The notes: a model not told the origin generated them from the sequence alone. Numbered from the stretch's first letter, positions 27,280 to 37,469 are shown. The stretch is 64,000 nucleotides of DNA from Leptospira wolbachii serovar Codice str. CDC (GCF_000332515.2 NZ_AOGZ02000014.1:2186001-2250000), one strand, 5' to 3'. Made by a program: numbers and translations.

Positions 27280-28761
27280 TCAAAAAGACGGAGTGAACAC
27301 ACTATTGTAAGAGTTGAAAACATTTGTCATTCCGGCACCTGATCCAAAAGGAATGATGGCGCCTTCTACATTGGAAGATGAATAAACCGATGTAAAGACT
27401 TTTCCACAGACTAGGCATCCAGAAGTCATAATATTGCCTGGTCTTTGTTGGGATGCCATCTTTGCAAAGTTAGTTGAGTTCAACTTCACTAATTCTGCTG
27501 TCGAGCTAGCTCCATCTCCTTTTCCATTAAACGCAATTAATTCGTTTTCATTTTTTTTGGCTAGGTCATAAGTTTTTCCAACGTCTCCTTGTCCGAAAGT
27601 AAAACTCGAATAATTAAGAGCGCCACTCGAACTTACAGAATAGAATAAACTAGCATAATTTGTTGGAGTAGATTCTGGGTGGGGGAGTCCGAGAGTTGTG
27701 ACACCAACATTGTAATTTTTGTTAAAGACTAGTGATGAATCGGAAAATGTTACCATTGGGTAGAAGGGTGTCTCCTCTGGATTTCCCGCGGCGGAACCAA
27801 AATATCGATGCCACTCATAATTTAAATTAGAAGTTAGTTTAACGATCAGAGAGTTTGTGCTAGATCCTGTATAGGAGTTTAAACCATTCGGATACAAACT
27901 GAAAGTGGCGGTAACAAAGGCTTGCAAAAAGTAACCTCCGTTATTTGGAATCGATACAAATCTTTTAGGTATAAAATTAGTCAAAGGAGTCGGGACTTCA
28001 TAATATCTTGTTTGAATTGCCTCGCCTGAATAAGACATTTTCAAAAGGAACCAGTCATTATTGGTTGGGGCAGCTGAGAGTATGGTGCCAGGGGAAACAA
28101 GTGCTGAATCAGCACTTCCAAAAAGTAGAATACCCGATTGGTCTTCTGTTTCCATAAAATCAACGACATACAAGTTAGAGGTTGCTGTGCTTCCATTATT
28201 GATGTATGTAAACCATTCAAGGTTCCCATCCGCTGTTATTTTCCCAACAATTGTATTTTGATCTGTGTCTGGAGTTCCAACAAAAGATTGTTTTGCGTTT
28301 GGCAATGAAGTGTAAATATTTGCAAAAAAATATATTCCACCGTTTTTAGCGTGAAGGATACTGAGTGGTAGATTTACTTTGCGTCCCAGGTATTTAATCC
28401 ACTCTTTTCCCCCTTGGCTATTCTTTTTGGAAATAATCAAATTTTGGGAATTCCCAAGAGATCCTTGAAAAGCCGTAATTCCATCAGCCCCTGAGAACGC
28501 TTGGTTGGTCTGGCCGATGACATAGGAGTTAGCATCTGAATCCAGTACTGCTTTGAAACTAACCATTATACCAGAATTGATCGATTCCAGAAAAGATACA
28601 TAGTTAGAAACTCTCGCACATGGCTCACAGAATCCTTTACCTAAAGCACATAGTAAGAGAGCCTGAGATAAATAAGCGTCGGAAAAAGGATCACCTGGGT
28701 TGTTTAAATCTGCTGGTTTGCAAGAGAGAAACAAAACAAGTATGGAAATCAATAATTTCAT
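27280..28761 (-). CDS. propeller-like (SBBP-type) lipoprotein
   Basis: 493-residue lipoprotein with signal MKLLISILVLFLSC, lipidated at Cys14. A short Cys-rich stretch follows (LLCALGKGFCEPC). The rest contains repeat-like units such as AVLDSDANSYVIGQTNQAFSG, SKKNSQGGKEWIKYLG and GKITADGNLEWFTYI, resembling SBBP beta-propeller repeats common in leptospiral surface lipoproteins. Function unknown. It converges with the flavoprotein gene. Confidence 0.75.
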   Translation of the reverse strand: MKLLISILVLFLSCKPADLNNPGDPFSDAYLSQALLLCALGKGFCEPCARVSNYVSFLESINSGIMVSFKAVLDSDANSYVIGQTNQAFSGADGITAFQGSLGNSQNLIISKKNSQGGKEWIKYLGRKVNLPLSILHAKNGGIYFFANIYTSLPNAKQSFVGTPDTDQNTIVGKITADGNLEWFTYINNGSTATSNLYVVDFMETEDQSGILLFGSADSALVSPGTILSAAPTNNDWFLLKMSYSGEAIQTRYYEVPTPLTNFIPKRFVSIPNNGGYFLQAFVTATFSLYPNGLNSYTGSSTNSLIVKLTSNLNYEWHRYFGSAAGNPEETPFYPMVTFSDSSLVFNKNYNVGVTTLGLPHPESTPTNYASLFYSVSSSGALNYSSFTFGQGDVGKTYDLAKKNENELIAFNGKGDGASSTAELVKLNSTNFAKMASQQRPGNIMTSGCLVCGKVFTSVYSSSNVEGAIIPFGSGAGMTNVFNSYNSVFTPSF

Positions 28762-28879
28762 GACAGGAAGAGTTTAACAGACTATTTGAGGTTGCCAATA
28801 ATTTAATTTTCAGAAAATACCAGAAAACCGTATTGAAAGGGACGAATAGAATTAGGAAACTTATACAAGGCAATGTTAG

Positions 28880-29281
28880 ATGTGCAAAACAATTCAGCAG
28901 AAAGTTAAATTCAAAGCTCCACCAGTAACGATCTACCAATTCATAGCAGATTCTAAGAAAGTGACTGCACTGACTGGTGAAACTGCAGTGATCAGCAAAC
29001 AGATTGGTGGTTCTTTTTCTACCATGTCGGGAAAGGTTTCTGGAATCATCGTAGACCTTAAACCTTCAGCGCGAATTGTACAAGCCTGGAGAAGATACGA
29101 TTTCCCCGAAGGTATTTTTTCGATGGCTTCCTTCACTTTCAAGGAAACCTCTGAAGGTGGAACTGAAGTTGTGTTAACACATCGTGGCGTGCCAAAAGAA
29201 CTTATCCCTGGTATAGAAGAAGATTGGCGCCAAAACTATTGGGATAAGATTCGGAATGTTGTGAAAACTTTGTCTGTCTAA
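28880..29281 (+). CDS. SRPBCC/AHSA1-like domain protein
   Basis: 133-residue soluble protein of the START/Bet v1 (SRPBCC) type. Typical segments are VKFKAPPVTIYQFIADSKK at the start, SGKVSGIIVDLKPSARIVQAWR in the middle and GGTEVVLTHRGVPKELIPG followed by the C-terminal helix DWRQNYWDKIRN. Such domains bind hydrophobic ligands or assist Hsp90-like chaperones; the ligand here is unknown. Confidence 0.85.
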   Translation: MCKTIQQKVKFKAPPVTIYQFIADSKKVTALTGETAVISKQIGGSFSTMSGKVSGIIVDLKPSARIVQAWRRYDFPEGIFSMASFTFKETSEGGTEVVLTHRGVPKELIPGIEEDWRQNYWDKIRNVVKTLSV

Positions 29282-29319
29282 TCTGTTGTTAATACATTTC
29301 TCCACTTTTTCTTTCAACA

Positions 29320-30717
29320 TCACTCTTCCTTTTTAGGTGAGACCATCTCCTCTGGTTTCACCCATTCATCAAACTGCTCGGCTGTAAGTAGTCCTAACTT
29401 AATTCCTGCTTCTTTCAAAGTGGATTTTTCTTTGTGGGCTGTTTTTGCAATTTTTGCTGCGTTGTCATACCCAATGTAGGGGTTGAGTGCTGTCACAAGC
29501 ATGAGCGAGTTTTTTAGGTTGTGTTCTATCGTCTCAATGTTTGGTTCAATTCCCCGAGCACAATGTTCTTCAAAAGAGAGGGTGGCATCCGCTAACAATC
29601 GTATGGAGTTTAATACATTAAAGATGATCAGTGGTTTGAATACATTCAATTCAAAATTTCCCGAGGCTCCTCCGACATTTACTGCCACATCATTCCCAAT
29701 CACTTGAGCTGCCACCATAGTCATAGCTTCTGATTGTGTTGGGTTGACTTTTCCTGGCATGATCGAAGAGCCTGGTTCGTTTTCAGGAATAGAAATTTCT
29801 CCAATCCCGCAGCGTGGCCCAGAAGCCAACCAACGAATATCGTTTGCGATTTTCATCATAGAACAAGCGATGGTTTTAAGAACTCCACTTACTTCCACAA
29901 GAGAATCATGTGCAGCAAGTGCCTCAAATTTGTTTTCCGCCGTGACAAAGGGGAGTCCTGTTTCTTTGGCAATTGCAGTCGCAGCTTTGACTGCAAATTC
30001 GGGATGGGTGTTGAGACCCGTTCCCACAGCCGTTCCTCCCAGTGCCAATCGGTATACAGAAGGTAACACCCGTTCAATTCTCTCGATCGAATATTTGAGT
30101 TGTTGCACATACCCGGAAAATTCCTGACCCAGTGTGAGTGGGGTGGCATCTTGTAAATGAGTGCGGCCAATTTTAATAATGTTTTCAAACTCTTTTGATT
30201 TATTGCTAAAAGTGTCGTGCAGCTTTTGTAAGGCGGGAACCAGTTTCAGTACCAAACTTTCTGCACAGGCAATGTGCATGGCAGTGGGAAAAGTATCGTT
30301 GGAACTTTGGGCTTTGTTTACATCGTCATTCGGATGGATGGGTTTTTTCGAACCCAAAATACCGTCGGCCATTTCGATGGCTCTGTTAGAAATGACTTCA
30401 TTTACATTCATATTGGTTTGGGTTCCCGATCCCGTTTGCCAAACCGCAAGGGGGAAGTGGTCATCTAAAGTTCCAACAATGACTTCTTCCGCTGCCTTCA
30501 CAATCAGATTGGTTTTTTCTGTTGATAGGATCCCTAATTCTTCGTTGGTAAGGGCTGCTGATTTTTTTAAGATCCCTAGGGCACGAATCATTTCCCTTGG
30601 GAAACGGTCTGTGCCGATGTGGAAGTGGTGGAGAGAACGTTCGGTTTGGGCCCCCCAATAACGAGTGGCGTCCACTTCGATTTCACCCATAGAGTCGGTT
30701 TCGATTCGTGTTTTCAT
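29320..30717 (-). CDS. fumC: class II fumarate hydratase
   Basis: 465-residue enzyme of the aspartase/fumarase superfamily, hydrating fumarate to malate without an iron-sulfur cluster. Key segments are [33 protein letters not shown], the [20 protein letters not shown] region and the signature [15 protein letters not shown]. Full length. Having both this and the class I enzyme is consistent with use under different iron or oxygen conditions, a known pattern in other bacteria. It is a single-gene unit here. Confidence 0.95.
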   Translation of the reverse strand: MKTRIETDSMGEIEVDATRYWGAQTERSLHHFHIGTDRFPREMIRALGILKKSAALTNEELGILSTEKTNLIVKAAEEVIVGTLDDHFPLAVWQTGSGTQTNMNVNEVISNRAIEMADGILGSKKPIHPNDDVNKAQSSNDTFPTAMHIACAESLVLKLVPALQKLHDTFSNKSKEFENIIKIGRTHLQDATPLTLGQEFSGYVQQLKYSIERIERVLPSVYRLALGGTAVGTGLNTHPEFAVKAATAIAKETGLPFVTAENKFEALAAHDSLVEVSGVLKTIACSMMKIANDIRWLASGPRCGIGEISIPENEPGSSIMPGKVNPTQSEAMTMVAAQVIGNDVAVNVGGASGNFELNVFKPLIIFNVLNSIRLLADATLSFEEHCARGIEPNIETIEHNLKNSLMLVTALNPYIGYDNAAKIAKTAHKEKSTLKEAGIKLGLLTAEQFDEWVKPEEMVSPKKEE

Positions 30718-30807
30718 ATTCCCTCGAGAAATTCCTGATCTTAGTCCTTACTGTAGACTGGGATGGGTTTCTGGAAAAGAAAAAGAAATGTGGATTAAGA
30801 ATTCAAA

Positions 30808-30833
30808 CTGCCCCCTCTTAACGAAGAGGGCAG
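30808..30833 (-). terminator. intrinsic terminator after the small membrane protein gene
   Basis: Hairpin with arms CTGCCCCCTCTT and AAGAGGGCAG (one bulged C) around ACGA. On the minus strand it is followed by a T-containing stretch and lies 17 bp past the stop at 30850. Confidence 0.6.
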
Positions 30834-30849
30834 ACAATACTGATGAAAA

Positions 30850-31221
30850 TTAGAAAGGTTGGTAGAAAGCGAGATACGCCGCAAACAAACCCAAAAGTGG
30901 AAATACAAACCAAAGGATCTTCGCAAATTTCTCTTTTTTGGAAGCTAGGGCCAAAAGTCCACCAAACGCAAGCCAGATGACGATTTTCAAAATGACCCAT
31001 ACTGGCATTGCCGAATGAGAGATTCCTCGAAATTTCATAAGGCCAAATCCCGCAACTAAGAGGAGAATTAGTGCCACACCGTGAGTGATCGCAGCCACAG
31101 TTTTAAATTTGTTTTCCGATTTTTTTCCACCATTGATGGTGTAGAGGGTAACTCCTCCCAGAGATAAAAATAACAAATACATTCCGAAAATATGGATGAG
31201 TTTATAAGCTTCGTATGACAC
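30850..31221 (-). CDS. four-helix membrane protein of unknown function
   Basis: 123-residue protein with four membrane helices (MSYEAYKLIHIFGMYLLFLS, AITHGVALILLLVAGFG, VWVILKIVIWLAFGGLLAL, ILWFVFPLLGLFAAYLAF). His residues in the first and second helices (KLIHIFG, AITHGVA) recall small haem-binding membrane proteins such as the SirB/DUF420 groups, but no family is assigned with confidence. Confidence 0.7.
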   Translation of the reverse strand: MSYEAYKLIHIFGMYLLFLSLGGVTLYTINGGKKSENKFKTVAAITHGVALILLLVAGFGLMKFRGISHSAMPVWVILKIVIWLAFGGLLALASKKEKFAKILWFVFPLLGLFAAYLAFYQPF

Positions 31222-31318
31222 AAAAGTCTCCTTGATTCTGCTCTATTCTTTCAAATAGAACCATTCCTTGCGAGATTTTTCTCTTTCCAGGTAAGGAAAA
31301 AGAATTAGGGTTTGGAGA

Positions 31319-31771
31319 ATGGAATCTAAGAATTTGCAATCAGGGGAAACCAGTCCAAACTCTATTATTGCAAAAAAAACACTCCTTGCCTTAAGAGGAA
31401 TTCCCGGATCGGGAAAAACTACCTTAGCAAAAACTCTATCTTTATCCAATGGCGCCCCCATTTTCTCCATTGATTCCTATTTTGAAAATGAACTGGGCGA
31501 ATACACCTTCGAGTTTCAAAAAAATCATATAGCCTACAAAGAATGTGAATCAAAAACCAAAGAAGCACTGGAAGAAGGAATCCCTTTTGTCATAGTAGAT
31601 AATACCTTTACTTTGGATTGGGAACTTAAACCTTACGAACGTTTAGCGAATGAATTTGGATATTTGTTTTTTGTGGTAACTGTGGAAAATAGGCATGGCG
31701 GAAAAAATATACATCAGATCCCGGAAGAACAGATAGAAAAGATGAAAGCGAAGTATCGTGTGATTTTGTAA
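31319..31771 (+). CDS. P-loop ATPase/kinase-like protein, N4BP2L type
   Basis: 150-residue protein. Walker A is LRGIPGSGKTTLAKTL near residues 25-40, followed by FSIDSYFENELGEYTFEF, VIVDNTFTLDWELKPYERLA and a C-terminal NIHQIPEEQIEKMKAKY. This order matches the small AAA_33/N4BP2L-type P-loop proteins, thought to phosphorylate nucleic acids or small molecules. There is no adjacent antitoxin-like gene, so a zeta-toxin role is not supported. Confidence 0.75.
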   Translation: MESKNLQSGETSPNSIIAKKTLLALRGIPGSGKTTLAKTLSLSNGAPIFSIDSYFENELGEYTFEFQKNHIAYKECESKTKEALEEGIPFVIVDNTFTLDWELKPYERLANEFGYLFFVVTVENRHGGKNIHQIPEEQIEKMKAKYRVIL

Positions 31772-31824
31772 GTCTGTAAGAAAAGGATTTTGGAACGGAA
31801 TGATTTAAGGTAAGTAAAATACCC

Positions 31825-31839
31825 CGGCGAGGATCGCCG
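31825..31839 (-). terminator. hairpin after the RNA-binding protein gene
   Basis: Perfect 6-bp GC-rich stem CGGCGA/TCGCCG with loop GGA, 15 bp past the stop at 31855. On the minus strand the flank reads ATTTTACTT, a weak T tract, so termination is plausible. Confidence 0.5.
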
Positions 31840-31854
31840 AGGTGTGGGGAGAGA

Positions 31855-32118
31855 TTATCTCCAGTTGTTAGTTTTAGGTTTTGCGATGTTTACTTTCATC
31901 TCACGGTTAAGAATGTTTTTTCCGTTAAGATCTTTGATCGCGTTATCAGCTTCTTTTCCATCTTTCATTTCGATGAATCCGAAACCTTTAGAACGGCCAG
32001 AATACTGGTCAGTGATGATTTTTGCAGAAGTTACTGCTCCGTGTGCTCCGAAAAGCTCAGTGAGTTTACCTTCAGTCATATCGTAAGAGAGGTTGCCAAC
32101 ATAAATGTTTACTGACAT
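31855..32118 (-). CDS. RRM-domain RNA-binding protein
   Basis: 87-residue protein that is one RNA-recognition motif. RNP2 is NIYVGNLSYD at residues 4-13 and RNP1 is KGFGFIEMKD near residues 44-53, followed by AIKDLNGKNILNREMKVNIA. It resembles the small cyanobacterial and spirochaetal RRM proteins that act in RNA metabolism, often in stress or cold conditions. The upstream region to 32375 has no gene and could hold a regulated leader. Confidence 0.93.
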   Translation of the reverse strand: MSVNIYVGNLSYDMTEGKLTELFGAHGAVTSAKIITDQYSGRSKGFGFIEMKDGKEADNAIKDLNGKNILNREMKVNIAKPKTNNWR

Positions 32119-32375
32119 AGTTTTTGTCCTGTTTGTTAAAGTTGACTCGGGAATTCTAGATTTACAATCGTCGGAACCCTTTACGGGATTTTGGGTAAGA
32201 ACTCCAGAAAAATGCAGGGAAAAACTTGGGAAAGCTACCAGCGTGCAAGCTTGAAAGGACTACTTCGGCGGTGAAAATCAACAATACTCTGAATCTTCTG
32301 TCAGTCTAATTACCCTTTCTAAAAAAAGCAATCTGAAAGAAGATTCAGAGGAAAAATATCGAAAAAAGAAAACTC

Positions 32376-32861
32376 TTAGTGGTGGTGGTGTCCGCCTGGA
32401 CCGTGCACGTGGCCATGTTGTAATTCTTCTTCTGTGGCTTCTCGAATGGACTTAATCGTTACCGCAAAGTGAAGGGTTTCTCCAGCTAACGGGTGATTGC
32501 CGTTCAGAATGACTTCGGCATCCCGAACTTCTTGAAGATATAGAACCATTCTACCTTCTGGGGTATCCGTTTGGAATTCCATTCCCACTTCTAACTCGGC
32601 TTCTGGTGGAAGTTCTGTTTTTGGAACTTGAAAAATAAGCGCTTCGTTATATGTCCCATAACCATCTTCAGGTGGTACAGTTACATTTTTCGAATCGCCG
32701 TTCACTAATCCTTCTAGTTCTTTTTCCAAACCGGGAATGATATTTTGCCAGCCGTGGAGGTATAATAACGGTTCGTCTGATTGGTCCAGAGTTTCTCCCT
32801 GGGCGTTCTTTAGGTGATAGGAAAATCCTACAACCATTCCTTTGCTGATGGTTTTTGACAT
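32376..32861 (-). CDS. slyD: SlyD-type FKBP peptidyl-prolyl isomerase
   Basis: 161-residue cytoplasmic PPIase and chaperone. The FKBP core is MVVGFSYHLKNAQGETLDQS, PLLYLHGWQNIIPGLEKEL and VPPEDGYGTY. The IF (insert-in-flap) domain follows with LEVGMEFQTDTPEG and ILNGNHPLAGETLHFAV. The short C-terminal tail, HGHVHGPGGHHHH, is His-rich and should bind Ni or other metals, as in SlyD. It is isolated from hydrogenase or urease genes. Confidence 0.93.
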   Translation of the reverse strand: MSKTISKGMVVGFSYHLKNAQGETLDQSDEPLLYLHGWQNIIPGLEKELEGLVNGDSKNVTVPPEDGYGTYNEALIFQVPKTELPPEAELEVGMEFQTDTPEGRMVLYLQEVRDAEVILNGNHPLAGETLHFAVTIKSIREATEEELQHGHVHGPGGHHHH

Positions 32862-32960
32862 ATTGGTTACAAAGTACCAACGGAAAAAAATACTGCAACC
32901 GAATAAAAGGTTGGTACCAAATTGTAATCAAAGAAATTAAACCTTGGAAATATCACATCT

Positions 32961-34637
32961 ATGAATTGGTCACTACTCATTCAAGTTTTAGGTGGACTCG
33001 GGATTTTCATCTACGGGATGAAATTACTAAGTGAGTCCTTACAACGTGTAGCGGGAGATCGGCTTCGTTCCTTTCTTTCTTCTATGACGCGAAATAGAGT
33101 TTCCGCTGTGTTCAGCGGGCTGTTTATTACATCTACAATACAATCTAGTTCGGCCACCACCGTTCTTGTGGTTGGATTTGTAAATGCTGGTTTAATTTCA
33201 CTCGCCCAAGCCATCGGTGTCATCATGGGGGCCAACATTGGAACCACCATCACCGCATGGATTGTATCTTTTTTAGGTTTTAAGTTCAACATTGCATCAT
33301 TCGCCTTACTGGCCGTTGCGGCAGGGGTGATCTTAAATTTTTCAAGGAAAGAAAGCAGATCCGGTTGGGGAAGTTTCCTTATCGGTTTTGGATTTTTGTT
33401 TTTAGGATTGGATTATTTAAAATCATCCGTTCCTGATAGCGCAAAGGATCCGGATAGTTTTCTATTTTTGCAACAATACACAAATATGGGATTCAACACC
33501 ATATTGTTGTTTGTTCTCATTGGAGCCTTGTTAACCATTGTCATCCAATCTTCTTCTGCTTCCACAACCATTACCATTACACTCGCATTCTCCGGATATA
33601 TACCGATTGATGCGGCTTATGGTATGATTCTCGGTGAAAACATAGGAACTACGATTACAGCAAACCTTGCGGCCATTCCGGGAAACCGAAATGCCAAAAA
33701 GGCTGCCCTTGCACATACGTTATTTAATGTGTTCGGGGTGATATGGGCCTTACTTTTCTTTAAGCTGTTTACCGGAATTGTAGATGATTTGATTCCTGGG
33801 GATCCACTCACAGATAAAGAATCTACTAGGTTCCATATCTCTCTTTTCCATACAATGTTTAACATCACAAACACACTCATCCTCATTTGGTTTGTGAATA
33901 CAATCACCAAAGTAGTGAGTGCCATTGTGGATGGACTTGCTTCCAAAACAGGAAAAGATAAAGATTCCATTCGTCTTTTGCAAGCTGGGGCAGTCAAAAC
34001 CACAGAACTTGCTATGGTGGAACTTGTTGAGTTCACTAAAAAAATCATTCGCGATACGTATGACTTCCTTCGTTTGACAGAACAAATTTTATTACAACCT
34101 TACGATGCTGCTCGTGTCCTACAGGTATTAAAAAAAGAAGAAGAGTTAGACCAAGTTCGAACCGAAGTCCTTACCTATCTAAACCAAATCCAAGAGACCG
34201 GTATTACTGGTAACTATGCGAAAGATGTTTTAGGTATTATGGAAAGGGTGAAGGCTGTGGAAGAGATGGGAGATAATTTCGCATCGATTGCAAGAAAGAT
34301 GAGAAAATCACATCGCCAAAAGGTATCACTGGACAAAACGTTCGGTAATTCCGTAAAAGAACAAATGGATTTACTCAAACACCATTACGACATTTTGCTA
34401 GTGAACTTGGAACAAAGTGAGACTTTTGATATCCTTGGCAACCCACAGATTCGTAACCAAAGTCGTGAATATCGTTTTCAAATGATTCGTTCTGTCAAAA
34501 AGAACGATTCTAAAGTGAAGAAGAAAAAGTATCAGAAAAAAGACAATTTGATGCCAGCGCTCCTTTACTGCGATATTTCTCGTAACTTGGACAATATTTC
34601 CAGACTATTGAATGCAGCAATTTATGCGGATGTTTAG
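32961..34637 (+). CDS. Na/Pi cotransporter family protein with PhoU-like domain
   Basis: 558-residue inner-membrane transporter. Two inverted halves carry the family QSSSA repeats, STIQSSSATTVLVVGFVN and TIVIQSSSASTTITITLAF, each followed by a GxNIGTT motif (MGANIGTTITAW and LGENIGTTITAN). After about residue 345 a PhoU-like helical cytoplasmic domain follows to the end. The protein should import phosphate with Na+, with the PhoU domain possibly gating it. It converges with the phosphatase gene. Confidence 0.92.
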   Translation: MNWSLLIQVLGGLGIFIYGMKLLSESLQRVAGDRLRSFLSSMTRNRVSAVFSGLFITSTIQSSSATTVLVVGFVNAGLISLAQAIGVIMGANIGTTITAWIVSFLGFKFNIASFALLAVAAGVILNFSRKESRSGWGSFLIGFGFLFLGLDYLKSSVPDSAKDPDSFLFLQQYTNMGFNTILLFVLIGALLTIVIQSSSASTTITITLAFSGYIPIDAAYGMILGENIGTTITANLAAIPGNRNAKKAALAHTLFNVFGVIWALLFFKLFTGIVDDLIPGDPLTDKESTRFHISLFHTMFNITNTLILIWFVNTITKVVSAIVDGLASKTGKDKDSIRLLQAGAVKTTELAMVELVEFTKKIIRDTYDFLRLTEQILLQPYDAARVLQVLKKEEELDQVRTEVLTYLNQIQETGITGNYAKDVLGIMERVKAVEEMGDNFASIARKMRKSHRQKVSLDKTFGNSVKEQMDLLKHHYDILLVNLEQSETFDILGNPQIRNQSREYRFQMIRSVKKNDSKVKKKKYQKKDNLMPALLYCDISRNLDNISRLLNAAIYADV

Positions 34638-34650
34638 TCCGCATTTTCTG

Positions 34651-36627
34651 TTACGTAATTTCAAATAGAATAAAAGTTATATCATCGTCTGCGGGACCTT
34701 CATTGTTCCGTAGGCGAATGTGTTCATCAATCCCACCATACAGAGATTCCACCGATTCTGCTTTCCTAACTAGTAACCAGTTCAGTAACTCTTCTTCCCC
34801 AGAGTCTCCATTTTCCCACAAATCCCAAATTCCATCTGTAAATAGTAAAATTTTATCACCAGGAGATAGTTTGTGAACTTCTTCTGGGTAATGTACTTCT
34901 TTGGAGTAGCCGATGAGTTTCCCTTTGGGCCGGATGACTTCGATGGAAGTGGAATTTTCATTGAACTTGTATAAGGCGGGGTGACCTGCGTTTGCCACTT
35001 TCAGTTGTTTGAGTTCCAAATCAATAAAGATAGCACTAGCTGTCAAAAATTGATTTTTATAATTTCCGGCAAGGGACACGTTGATACTTTCTAACACCTT
35101 ACCTGGTTTGTTGGCAAAAGCTAACGTCTGCATGTAAGCAATCTTTAACATGGCAGCTTCAATGGCAGCAGGTACTCCGTGTCCAGTCACATCAGCAATC
35201 AAACAACAAATCTGGTGTTTCCCAAAAACGGTAATATCGTAAAAATCACCGCCGACCAAAGAGGCAGGGAAATATCCTGTTTTGATGATGAGTCCAGGAA
35301 ATTTGGGAAGGACTTGGGGAAGAGTGGATTCCTGGAGTTTTTGAGCTAATTTTAGTTCTTTGCCATAAGCAATTAACTTCTGTTTGTTGATTTCTGCTTT
35401 GAATTGAATTTTTTCTTTTTCTTTGCGGACCACAGAGATCCGATCTCCCAAACCAAATGCCATGAGTAACACTTCGATTGCCATTCCTACTTGGAATGAA
35501 TTTTCAGTGAAAGCATTCACTGGAAAAAAACCCATATATCTGAGAACGGTGGCAAGTCCTCCAACAATCACCATCAAGTATCCGGAAAAATAGAATCGTG
35601 CTGGCGGAAATTTTTTTACGAATGCGATGTAATAGGAAACAAACAGAGCAAAGAAAGCGAGTAAAAATGAAAAAATATCTCCCGCTTGGTTCATGAGTCG
35701 GTAAGGTAAAAAAGGAAGAAGGCAAATACTAATGATAGGAATGGTTGCAAGAGCCAAAAACCATTTGTAGATGAGTGGCGCGTTTTCCTTAAGGTTCATA
35801 AAGGTGATGCTCATCGGAAAACAAGTGAATAAAAATAGAAAGTAGAGAAGGTTATGTACATCGTACACAAATTCGGGAGAGTTCGGAAGAAATAATACGG
35901 GTAACAAACCTTGGAGAGAAAACTGGAATAAAATTGCTGAGATAAGCAAATACAATACATAAAAAATATATGCTTTGTCTCGAACCATAAAGTAGACAAA
36001 AAGATTGTAAATACTCATTACACCCACAATCCCAAAAAAAATACCTTGGAGGAGAGTGTCGAAAGATACAAATGTATAAAAATTCTTTTCTTCTGCCACC
36101 ATGAGGGGGACCGACATGGAACTATCTGTTTTAACTCCTACAAAATAGGTTACTGATTCGCTTGGCAATATATCCGTTGCAAAACTAAACCCACGATAAT
36201 CTATATCTCTGTTTTTAAAAGGATAACGTCTTCCTTGTTGGTTCTCTAAAATGTCACCTGATTCTCGTATGGCGATAAACTTAACATCGTCCAAAAGTGG
36301 ATATTTGATGTAAGTGATAATTTGTTTATTGAGATTTTCATCATTATGAATGACAAAACAAAACCAATATTGTTTGTCGGTGTTTCCGAAATTGGGAATG
36401 ACTCCATTTGATTTTAGTAGAGCAGCCGTTTGGAATTGTTTCGAAACTTCGGCCATTGAATGGAGGGAGGGACTTGCCGTGAAGTAAACTAGATGGTCGG
36501 AAAGGTCATAAGTATTTCCATTCGTGACGGAAAGCGGAACTGGATTTGTATTTGGGCAGTCTTTTGGGTTAGCAAATAGGTTGGTATGAAAGAGACATAA
36601 CAGAATGAAGGTGAAGGTCTGTTTCAT
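34651..36627 (-). CDS. 7TMR-DISM sensor with SpoIIE-type PP2C phosphatase output
   Basis: 658-residue membrane receptor. Signal peptide MKQTFTFILLCLFHTNLFA, then an extracellular 7TMR-DISMED2-like beta domain (QYWFCFVIHNDENLNKQIITYI), seven membrane helices from about residue 190 to 390, and a short coiled coil. The C-terminal SpoIIE/PP2C domain has GGDFYDITVFG, ADVTGHGVPAAIEAAML, VANAGHPALY and LLFTDGIWDLW, with the metal-binding Asp residues present. It should dephosphorylate a Ser/Thr phosphoprotein, often an anti-sigma antagonist, in response to an extracytoplasmic ligand. No partner genes lie next to it. Confidence 0.92.
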   Translation of the reverse strand: MKQTFTFILLCLFHTNLFANPKDCPNTNPVPLSVTNGNTYDLSDHLVYFTASPSLHSMAEVSKQFQTAALLKSNGVIPNFGNTDKQYWFCFVIHNDENLNKQIITYIKYPLLDDVKFIAIRESGDILENQQGRRYPFKNRDIDYRGFSFATDILPSESVTYFVGVKTDSSMSVPLMVAEEKNFYTFVSFDTLLQGIFFGIVGVMSIYNLFVYFMVRDKAYIFYVLYLLISAILFQFSLQGLLPVLFLPNSPEFVYDVHNLLYFLFLFTCFPMSITFMNLKENAPLIYKWFLALATIPIISICLLPFLPYRLMNQAGDIFSFLLAFFALFVSYYIAFVKKFPPARFYFSGYLMVIVGGLATVLRYMGFFPVNAFTENSFQVGMAIEVLLMAFGLGDRISVVRKEKEKIQFKAEINKQKLIAYGKELKLAQKLQESTLPQVLPKFPGLIIKTGYFPASLVGGDFYDITVFGKHQICCLIADVTGHGVPAAIEAAMLKIAYMQTLAFANKPGKVLESINVSLAGNYKNQFLTASAIFIDLELKQLKVANAGHPALYKFNENSTSIEVIRPKGKLIGYSKEVHYPEEVHKLSPGDKILLFTDGIWDLWENGDSGEEELLNWLLVRKAESVESLYGGIDEHIRLRNNEGPADDDITFILFEIT

Positions 36628-36695
36628 ACAGGAAGGTCACAAGTATAAGACGAAGACCTTCCGTTGTAAATCTGTTTGTAGCGGAAAAAAAGGAA

Positions 36696-37022
36696 TTAAG
36701 CGGTGACTGCAGGGATTCCTGCAAGGATACGAAGAGAGTCGTAAGCCTTTTCTTTTTGTTCCACTTTCGTTTTGTTCACAGCCTTGCGTATGATAACGTC
36801 CCATTGTTTTTCTGGGTGTTCCATTTTCATGTTTTCCAGAATTTCCAGAATGTTTTCATCATCGGAGGCATTAAAAATCTCATCCGAATCATAACGAAAC
36901 ATTCCAAAAAGGGCATCGATATAATCACCCACGCTCATGGCTTCTTTTTCACCAGGTTGGATCTTTTTCTTTTCTGCTTTTCGCAGTTCTCGTTCCCTGC
37001 GTTCTAGTTCCGTGCGTTTCAT
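36696..37022 (-). CDS. conserved-looking charged protein of unknown function
   Basis: 108-residue protein from the ATG at 37022. The N-terminus is a strongly charged helix (KRTELERRERELRKAEKKK), followed by an acidic section (YDSDEIFNASDDENILEILE) and EKQWDVIIRKAVNKTKVEQK. A start at 37070 would add 16 residues. No family was recognised. It is divergent from the Cys/His-rich exported protein. Confidence 0.6.
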   Translation of the reverse strand: MKRTELERRERELRKAEKKKIQPGEKEAMSVGDYIDALFGMFRYDSDEIFNASDDENILEILENMKMEHPEKQWDVIIRKAVNKTKVEQKEKAYDSLRILAGIPAVTA

Positions 37023-37145
37023 CTGATGGCCTCTAGCTCGTTTGCATTGGTTCCAAGACCATGTTTTCAAAGGGCAGGAGGGGCGACACCAAATTTGTCC
37101 AAAAATTGGCTCGATTTTTGGGTTGGGTGGGCTAGCATGGGGTAG

Positions 37146-37469
37146 ATGTTCTGCAAACGGTGGATTGCCGGTAGTTTGGCCTTATTCCTTTGCACCCAAT
37201 TCCTATTTTTAGGGAGTGGGTTACTTGGGTATTGCCTCGAGTCCAACTCCAAAATCTGTCACTGTAACCACGGATCCAAAAAAGAAAAACATGCGAATGC
37301 AGAAGATGAACTCTTTTCCGAAGGGAACGGGACCTCTGTTACTTCAGCCGACTCGAATGACCACCAAACTACAAAAGAACTCGCTCTCAAACCGAGTTGT
37401 CATGATGCTAAAGATGGCGAGGTTCACCTTTGTTCTTGTAAAAAGAAAAAAAAGATGCCCTTTCTTTGA
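37146..37469 (+). CDS. Cys/His-rich exported small protein upstream of mbnP
   Basis: 107-residue protein with a hydrophobic N-terminal signal (SLALFLCTQFLFLGSGLLG). The mature part has two Cys/His clusters, CHCNHGSKKEKH near residue 38 and CHDAKDGEVHLCSCKKKKK near the end, suitable for binding a soft metal. It lies 231 bp before mbnP on the same strand. A metal-binding helper role is inferred from composition and position; no family was recognised. Confidence 0.6.
   Translation: MFCKRWIAGSLALFLCTQFLFLGSGLLGYCLESNSKICHCNHGSKKEKHANAEDELFSEGNGTSVTSADSNDHQTTKELALKPSCHDAKDGEVHLCSCKKKKKMPFL

Noticed and set aside
31319..31771. Zeta-toxin type kinase
   Set aside because: P-loop protein stands alone with no antitoxin neighbour, and its later motifs fit N4BP2L-type proteins better.
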